Positions 23,998 through 63,591 of a stretch of DNA of 63,591 nucleotides are shown piece by piece; the first letter of the stretch is position 1, and every line of letters begins with the position of its first letter. The position numbers and the translations under genes were made by a program. The stretch is from Chara braunii (lineage: Eukaryota > Streptophyta > Charophyceae > Charales > Characeae). The stretch lies in NCBI GenBank assembly GCA_003427395.1, contig BFEA01000110.1:2107795-2171385 (forward strand), written 5' to 3'. The notes beneath the pieces were generated by a model that did not search any database, was not told the origin of the DNA, and saw only the letters and a program-made list of their open reading frames with translations.

Positions 23998-24116
23998 GTC
24001 CTTCGGGACATCCGTTAAAATTGGAATGATACAGAGAAGATTAGCATAGCCGCTGCGGAAGGATGACACGCATTAATCGAGAAACCGTCTAAATTGTTAA
24101 AAAAAAAAAAAAAAAA
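23998..24116 (+). pseudogene. U6 snRNA retrocopy with A-tail
   Basis: Starts GTCCTTCGGGACATCC and contains GATACAGAGAAGATTAGCAT and AAGGATGACACGCAT, the U6 core, with several changes. It ends in about 18 A at 24099-24116 and not in a pol III T run. The flanks match: AAAAAAATCTGACCG precedes the start and follows the tail, a target-site duplication of at least 15 bp. I see no plant U6 promoter (USE plus TATA) upstream. A LINE-mobilised pseudogene is the best reading. Confidence 0.92.
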
Positions 24117-24337
24117 TCTGACCGGCGAGCCTAAGTTGCAGTTGCAGTTTGATTTGATGTTTACACTAAGCAGAATTCCAAGCAGCGGGCCCAGAATTAC
24201 AAATGTGATTTATCTAGCAGTCGTGATTTATCGAGCAGTGGGCCTCGAGTAGAGTGAGATGAAGGCACCTGTGTCAATGAACTGCAAAGAAAAACGGAAA
24301 AGCAGCATATGCTCTATAGACCTTGATTGCGAACGGT

Positions 24338-24635
24338 GAGATGAAGGCCAAAGGACATAAAAGTTGATAAAACGTAAAGGTTCGTCTGTACGGTCATCCA
24401 AAAGCATTTTCGTCCAGGTGTCGAACGAACGGTGGCAAGTCTCGGACGACATATATGTGCGTCATGCAGCTATGCTGAGCACAAGAAGATCGGATGAAGG
24501 CCAAAGGACATAAAATGTAAAGGTTCGTCTGTACGGTCAACGGAAAGCATTTTCGTCCGGGTGTCTAACGAACGGTGGCAAGTCTCGATCGACGTATATG
24601 TGCGTCATCCAGCTATGCTGAGCACGAGAAGTGCA
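24338..24635. repeat. tandem duplication, about 150 bp
   Basis: GATGAAGGCCAAAGGACATA, AAAGGTTCGTCTGTACGGTC, CGAACGGTGGCAAGTCTCG and CAGCTATGCTGAGCAC occur in two successive copies (24340 and 24493). Confidence 0.9.
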
Positions 24636-25685
24636 AGACAGCGCAGATCATTCAGACCACTCCAAGACGGGAAAAAGAGGCTCGGAGGTACTCGTGATTC
24701 AATGTCTATCCCCCAAAAACATAAAAGGATTTCATCCTCCTCTCCTCTCATTACTGACGAGACATAGATTTAGTTAAAGGTCGTATAATTCTAAATGGGA
24801 CGGAATAGCCATTTGATTTTCAATGCAAAAAGCGCATACGCCTTTTCCTTTCTTTCTTCCCTTCAACAAAAGCCCACTAAATCTATGCTAGTGCTAACAC
24901 CAGGTTCCTGCTTTCTGAGAATGAACACGACGCTAGTGGGTCCCCACACTTAGGGTGTCGCCTTGGGCCCTCTGAATCTATTATGCTGGTGTTAAGACCA
25001 GGTTCCTGCTTTCTGAGTATGAACACAAGACCAGTGGGTCCCCACACTTAGGGTGTCGCCGCACGGCAGGCACGCTTGGGGCCACTGAATCCATGCTGGT
25101 GTTAATACCAGGTTCCTGCTTTCTGAGTATGAACCATACTTGCGGCGCATCCCGTGCGCGCCACTTGCGCACGTGCGGTGCACTGCGCGTTGCGCACCTG
25201 GCGCGCGCACCCTGCGCGCCGCATGGGGAAAATTCCGGGTCAGCCAAAAAAAAAAAAAGTTGGGGAGGGCGTGAATTGAAGTTCCCATGCCCAGCCAAAA
25301 TTAGGACATTGCCTGCGCAAATTTTTTTCAGGACCGCGCCGCCCCAAAACCTAAAACCTGTGTGTCGTCGTGTTCGCTGTACACAACTCCATGCTATCTT
25401 CAGTGTATCTGAGCCCTTTCCGAGGTCCAATACGGTCATGATGAGGACGCATCTGTGGAACCCTTGCTTTTGTCTCATTCCACGTATAGAAAACGACAGA
25501 ACTGACAGCTGTCTCCTCCGTCCTTTCGCTACAAAAAAAAAAAAAAAAAAGAGAGAGAATGTCCGTGACAAGTTGAAAACCAACAACGAGGCGATGTATC
25601 TTTCCATGTTCTAGTGAAAGATTCATTCTAATTTTGCACAAATTGGAGAGTAGTCGAACCTGCCACCAGAATCCGTTGGGCCTCT

Positions 25686-25807
25686 GGGCCTCGCTGCACT
25701 ATTCTCGAGATGCACAACGGACAAAAATCACGGCGGTGTATCTTTCCATATTCAAGCGGAAGATTCACTCTCGTTTTGCACATTTCGAGATTAGTGCAGC
25801 GAGGCCC
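25686..25807 (+). mobile_element. MITE (GGGCCTCGC family), copy 1
   Basis: Ends GGGCCTCGCTGCACTA and TAGTGCAGCGAGGCCC are inverted repeats. The core has GGCGGTGTATCTTTCCAT and GATTCACTCTCGTTTTGCAC. 122 bp. Confidence 0.78.
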
Positions 25808-25855
25808 TCTGTCACATGAGGGCTGCAAGTCCAGCTGTAGTCAGGTGCGATGTAA

Positions 25856-25970
25856 GGGCCTCTCTCCACTACTCATGCACAAAAGACAAAATATGGCGGT
25901 GTATCTTTCCATGTTCTAGCAGAAGATTCACTCTCATTTTGCACATTTGGAGAGTGGTGGAGCGAGGCCC
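25856..25970 (+). mobile_element. MITE (GGGCCTCGC family), copy 2
   Basis: Ends GGGCCTCTCTCCACTACTC and GTGGTGGAGCGAGGCCC, same core as copy 1. Sixteen bases separate it from inverted copy 3. Confidence 0.8.
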
Positions 25971-25986
25971 CAGGCTACCTTTGTAT

Positions 25987-26106
25987 GGCCCTCGCTCCAC
26001 CACTCTCCAAATGTGCAAAATGAGAGTGAATCTTCCGCTACAAGATGGAAAGATACACCGCCATATTTTAGTCTTTTGTGCATGTGTAGAGCAGTGGAGC
26101 GAGGCT
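25987..26106 (-). mobile_element. MITE (GGGCCTCGC family), copy 3, inverted
   Basis: Reverse orientation of the same element (AAATGTGCAAAATGAGAGTG, GATGGAAAGATACACCGCC). With copy 2 it forms an inverted repeat of about 250 bp. A diverged piece of the family also lies at 25590-25655, and another at 50456-50510 in CHD1 intron 7. Confidence 0.8.
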
Positions 26107-26293
26107 GTAACNGTTTCCAATATAAGACAAAAACAAATAAGAAAAAAAAAAGGAAAAGCAACGNCCTATAGGGCTGAACAAAACGCCCTCTGTCGAGAAT
26201 CAATAGTGTCCGTNGATACAGGCGTTTTGTTNGNCCCGATAGTGTCAGGGGAATGATGTCTGGGCACAGCAGACAAACACGCCTGTATCAAGG

Positions 26294-26346
<53 letters not shown>

Positions 26347-26364
26347 CACAAACACACACACACA
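26294..26364. repeat. CA microsatellite inside the 1.4-kb transposon
   Basis: CA run with a few changes, followed by an A-rich stretch. It lies near single N bases at 26112-26234, a hard-to-assemble patch. Confidence 0.95.
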
Positions 26365-26705
26365 AAAACAAAACAAAAAAAAAAAGCAAGGCATCCGCAG
26401 GTGCGCAGGCATGGGGGTCACTCGGCCGCACCACAGCGCACTGCCAGTGCGCGCTCAGTGCGCGCGGTGCGCACGTCCGCACACATCACCCGTGAGCGCA
26501 TGGCGCACGGCGCACCAGTTAAGTGCGCCGCAAGTATGGTATGAACACAAGACCAGTGGGTCCCCACACTTCGGGTGTCGCCGCACGGCAGGCTTGCTGG
26601 GGGCCACTGAATATATGCTGGTGATACTACCAGGTTCCTGCTTTCTGCGTATGAACACAAGACCAGTGGGTCCCCACACTTAGGGCATTGCCACACGGCA
26701 CACCA

Positions 26706-27950
26706 AAGGAAAAACGAAACGATTGCATCTTCCCACAGGAAATGGCCAGGTGCATCCGTTTGCTATAAATAGTAACGAGCGTAGTTTGCCACCTTTCCTG
26801 GGCAGATGCCCTTGTTTCACTTTTGTTTCATGTCCCGTGTGGCGATGCCCTTAAGATGCTGTGTGATGTGGCTATTGTTTCCAGCACTCCATCATCGCAG
26901 AGACTCAGAGAGCACAGGTAGTAGTCCCTCACAGCGACGCTGCGATCGAGGTAGATATCAATTTCGGGTGTCATGGCACCTGTTCTGCCTGACCGCACTT
27001 TGCATTCTTTGTCCTAGCCTCTACAACTGCCCATCATGGCCACTTCGGTAAGTAACTGTCATCATGGCCACTGCTGTGTGTGTGGTGGGGTTCGATCGAG
27101 AATCTTCACATCCCCGTAGAAGATCACCCCGCCCCGCCCCCAACCCCTCCCCCCGCCCGAGAGATGGCAGTCCTTGGGAACCGACAATGACTGACAATGC
27201 CAGAGGAAGAGGCAGCAACACACAGAACAGCCACAATAGCAAAAGAAATGGACGAGCAGAAAAACCGGTCCCCAACTTCACGAGTTCTACAGTCCAATGT
27301 CTAGGCATAACCACACTCACCGATTTCACACCACTCACTTTTCACAATGACATTGTCCTTTCTTTTTCTTTTCTCTCTCTATCTTTTTTGACATCATCCT
27401 TTCTGTAATTGTTCTCACCGCAACACTTCGTTCCATCACAGCCATAAAGTCATCACGACTGTCGTTGAGGCACTCCCCATTGAACTCCCCCTTCCTGGTC
27501 CCTCCCCACCCCCCCCCAACCAAACCCAACACCCACCCCTCGCTCAAGCGACACATAAACCCAGCCAAGCTGTGCCGAAGCAGACCAAAGGGCAGCCCCT
27601 CCCTAGCCAGAATGATGACAGAATAACCCTTCTGTGTTAGAGTCGACTGCCTGTCCAGAGTTATGATATTATGGGGGGTCGTATGACGCTTATTTCTTTT
27701 TTTTTTTTTTCTGGAGGGAGGGAATCACCACAACTGACATGAATAAATTAATACAGGAAACGAGGAAACGCAAAGAGAATGTAGCTGGCAAGTCACTTAA
27801 ACCTAATAAGAACACGAGCATGTGAACCCAAAAAAAAACAAAAAAACAAAAAAAAACATGTGACCAAAAGAGAGTCAGGCAAGATGAAATTGGAAGAGAA
27901 ATCTTGACTTTAAAAACGGAGGTAGATTTAGCATGATACCAAAAAGCTCC
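26706..27950. other. intergenic between CHD1 3' end and the 110-bp array
   Basis: A TATA-like TATAAATAG at 26764-26772 is visible, but no gene follows that I can recognise. T/A runs at 27692-27710 and 27830-27857. No polyadenylation signal for CHD1 is obvious on the minus strand. Confidence 0.35.
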
Positions 27951-27954
27951 TACT

Positions 27955-28083
27955 CAGGCCATACTCACACAAGGACTTTTTTTTGGACTAGCTGTGGACG
28001 TGATTGCAGTAAGATGCATCCAGCTCCAGCGAGAATTGCGGTCAGATACATTTAGAAAAGTGCTAGTGTGAGTGTGCCCTGAA
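27955..28083. mobile_element. MITE with CAGGSCAYACTCACAC ends
   Basis: Left CAGGCCATACTCACAC, right GTGTGAGTGTGCCCTG, about 125 bp; the inner arms ACAAGGACTTT and AAAAGTGCTAGT continue the match. A second copy is at 36389-36513 in CHD1 intron 12 and a right end is near 22278-22303. Confidence 0.7.
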
Positions 28084-28273
28084 GCATGCATCTTCCCTTC
28101 TTGAAGACTAGGTACAAGAGGAAGAGAATCACATGCACCCTTCAACAATACCAGAGAGACGATGAACGGACATCCACGAAGAAGACAGACAATCTCAAAT
28201 GTGCACTTCCCCCTCGACGCCAACCCGTCTCTCCACAGAAACCCAGACTCGCCCGAGAGAGGCCGGAAGCAAA

Positions 28274-28536
28274 ACTTACCAACAATTTTGTGGCATTAAT
28301 AGAGTCCAAAACGCAACGTCTCCTGCCCTTCAATCGAATCAGTGGTCATGTATGTGGCCTTGAAGGCAAGCAATGTTCCAACAACCTAATCATGAATCAA
28401 CACGGAAAGTTACTTGTCACCTCAATGACGATGAAAGTAATTCCTGTCCACAACAAAGACATAACAACACCTAACGTTTAAAAAAGGCAATTCCACACTC
28501 TTACCTGTTTCCTACTAGCTCTTGATACAGCAGTCG
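28274..28536 (-). other. CHD1 3' UTR with possible 3' UTR introns
   Basis: Just after the stop the sense strand has AAACAG|GTAAGA (donor bases 28499-28504), 32 nt past the stop, and a further GTAAGT donor at 28274-28279. A terminal exon could therefore be spliced onto untranslated exons. I see no clear AATAAA on this strand down to 27.6 kb. The acceptors are not certain. Confidence 0.35.
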
Positions 28537-63096
<34,560 letters not shown>

Positions 63097-63591
63097 CTGG
63101 CAAGGACATTGGACAGACAAGCAACGCAGAGCATAGCAGACAGATACGTCAGTCAACAAATCCAAGTGGACCCACTCCACCACGTGACAATGGTTACGGG
63201 ACACTAAGTGAACCTTGCACTAAGTGGACCCGCTCCACCAAATGAACCTTCCCACGTGAACAAGTCTGAGGCACATATTCAACACTTCGTTGAAGTCTTT
63301 CCAAGCATTGGCCTATAACTCAGTTGGCCAGGATTTCCCGGCCATTTTTTACGGGTACGTGTGCAGCACACATTCGGCACCGTGTGCAATGCAGTGCCAA
63401 ACAATCCTTTTAGTTGCAGCACACAGAAAATCAAATAACATTGAAAGAATCAGGAAATACGGTGCCTGACAAGTGCCAGGCCAGGCAGGGGGGTCATCGG
63501 CCCAGGACAACCAGAGATGTCAAGAAAAGGGCACGGATTCGAAAAAAAGAGTAACTTCTGAGGTCGGCCCCGGATTGAGTGTGGCCTGAGC
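63097..63591 (-). other. CHD1 intron sequence up to the window edge
   Basis: No coding match to the preceding SNF2 segment (expected NSVEELW end) is visible. A short direct repeat with AAGTGGACCC.CTCCACC occurs at 63161 and 63220. TATAACTCAGTTGG at 63314 resembles a pol III A-box, but no B-box follows. Confidence 0.5.

Larger units (their letters stand above)
25135..26538. mobile_element. 1.4-kb non-autonomous TIR transposon (8-bp target duplication)
   Basis: Starts CATACTTGCGGCGCA and ends with its exact inverse TGCGCCGCAAGTATG. GTATGAAC flanks both sides (25127-25134 and 26539-26546). The subterminal 80-130 bp at each end are full of GCGC words. The insertion interrupts a 110-bp tandem unit whose intact neighbour (about 25001-25110) shows the empty site TGAGTATGAACACAAG. 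An 8-bp duplication is typical of hAT and P elements. It carries no transposase and holds nested MITEs and a CA repeat. Confidence 0.85.
24890..26705. repeat. 110-bp tandem array, split by the 1.4-kb transposon
   Basis: Units begin near 24902, 25001, 25111 and 26633 with GGTTCCTGCTTTCTGAG and include AGTGGGTCCCCACACTTAGG. Removing the transposon and one duplication restores the 110-bp spacing between the last two units. Confidence 0.85.

Noticed and set aside
23998-24116. Functional U6 gene
   Set aside because: A-tail in place of T terminator, target-site duplications and no pol III promoter upstream.
24981-25607. 208-codon minus-strand open frame
   Set aside because: It runs through the 110-bp array and across the transposon border, so it is a product of repeats.
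63314-63345. tRNA or SINE head at TATAACTCAGTTGG
   Set aside because: A-box-like only; no B-box at the right distance.

Overview
The window is nuclear DNA of a green plant lineage organism. A charophyte alga such as Chara fits best, but this is an inference: the one gene is the plant-type CHD1/CHR5 chromatin remodeler, its introns average about 2 kb, and two intronic insertions look like plant-type mitochondrial rRNA and tRNA. Single N bases and long microsatellites suggest a draft eukaryotic assembly.

Region 28.5-63.1 kb (minus strand): the 3' part of one large CHD1-family ATP-dependent chromatin remodeler. I could place 16 exons, all with GT-AG introns and matching phases. Together they give one uninterrupted frame of 1219 residues, from the middle of the SNF2 ATPase through the helicase C lobe, the SANT-SLIDE DNA-binding region and the CHD1 C-terminal helical domain to a proline-, histidine- and glycine/arginine-rich tail with a TAG stop. 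The 5' part (chromodomains, Walker motifs) lies beyond the right edge. The 15 introns (0.9-4.2 kb) are full of insertions: U6 and U2 snRNA retrocopies with target-site duplications, a mitochondrial SSU rRNA fragment, a mitochondrial tRNA-Gly fragment, tRNA-derived SINEs, several MITE families, a probable solo LTR and minisatellites. Two 5' splice sites are themselves repeated, one as a 32-bp duplication and one as the edge of a minisatellite of about 32 bp units.

Region 1-28.5 kb: downstream of the gene, with no host gene I can support. It holds a decayed Ty3/gypsy retrotransposon on the minus strand (about 7.96-10.6 kb: RT, RNase H, PHD-like zinc motif, integrase), an AT-rich island with degenerate repeats of about 120 bp (11.7-13.9 kb), many local tandem duplications, a 33-bp collagen-like minisatellite, a U6 retrocopy with an A-tail, and a 1.4-kb terminal-inverted-repeat transposon with an 8-bp target duplication sitting inside a 110-bp tandem array.

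The most notable signals beyond the gene are the splice-site-anchored minisatellite, the run of four snRNA-headed retrocopies (one apparently chimeric), the TTAA-flanked inverted-repeat family seen at many places, and the non-autonomous transposon with a matching empty site next door.
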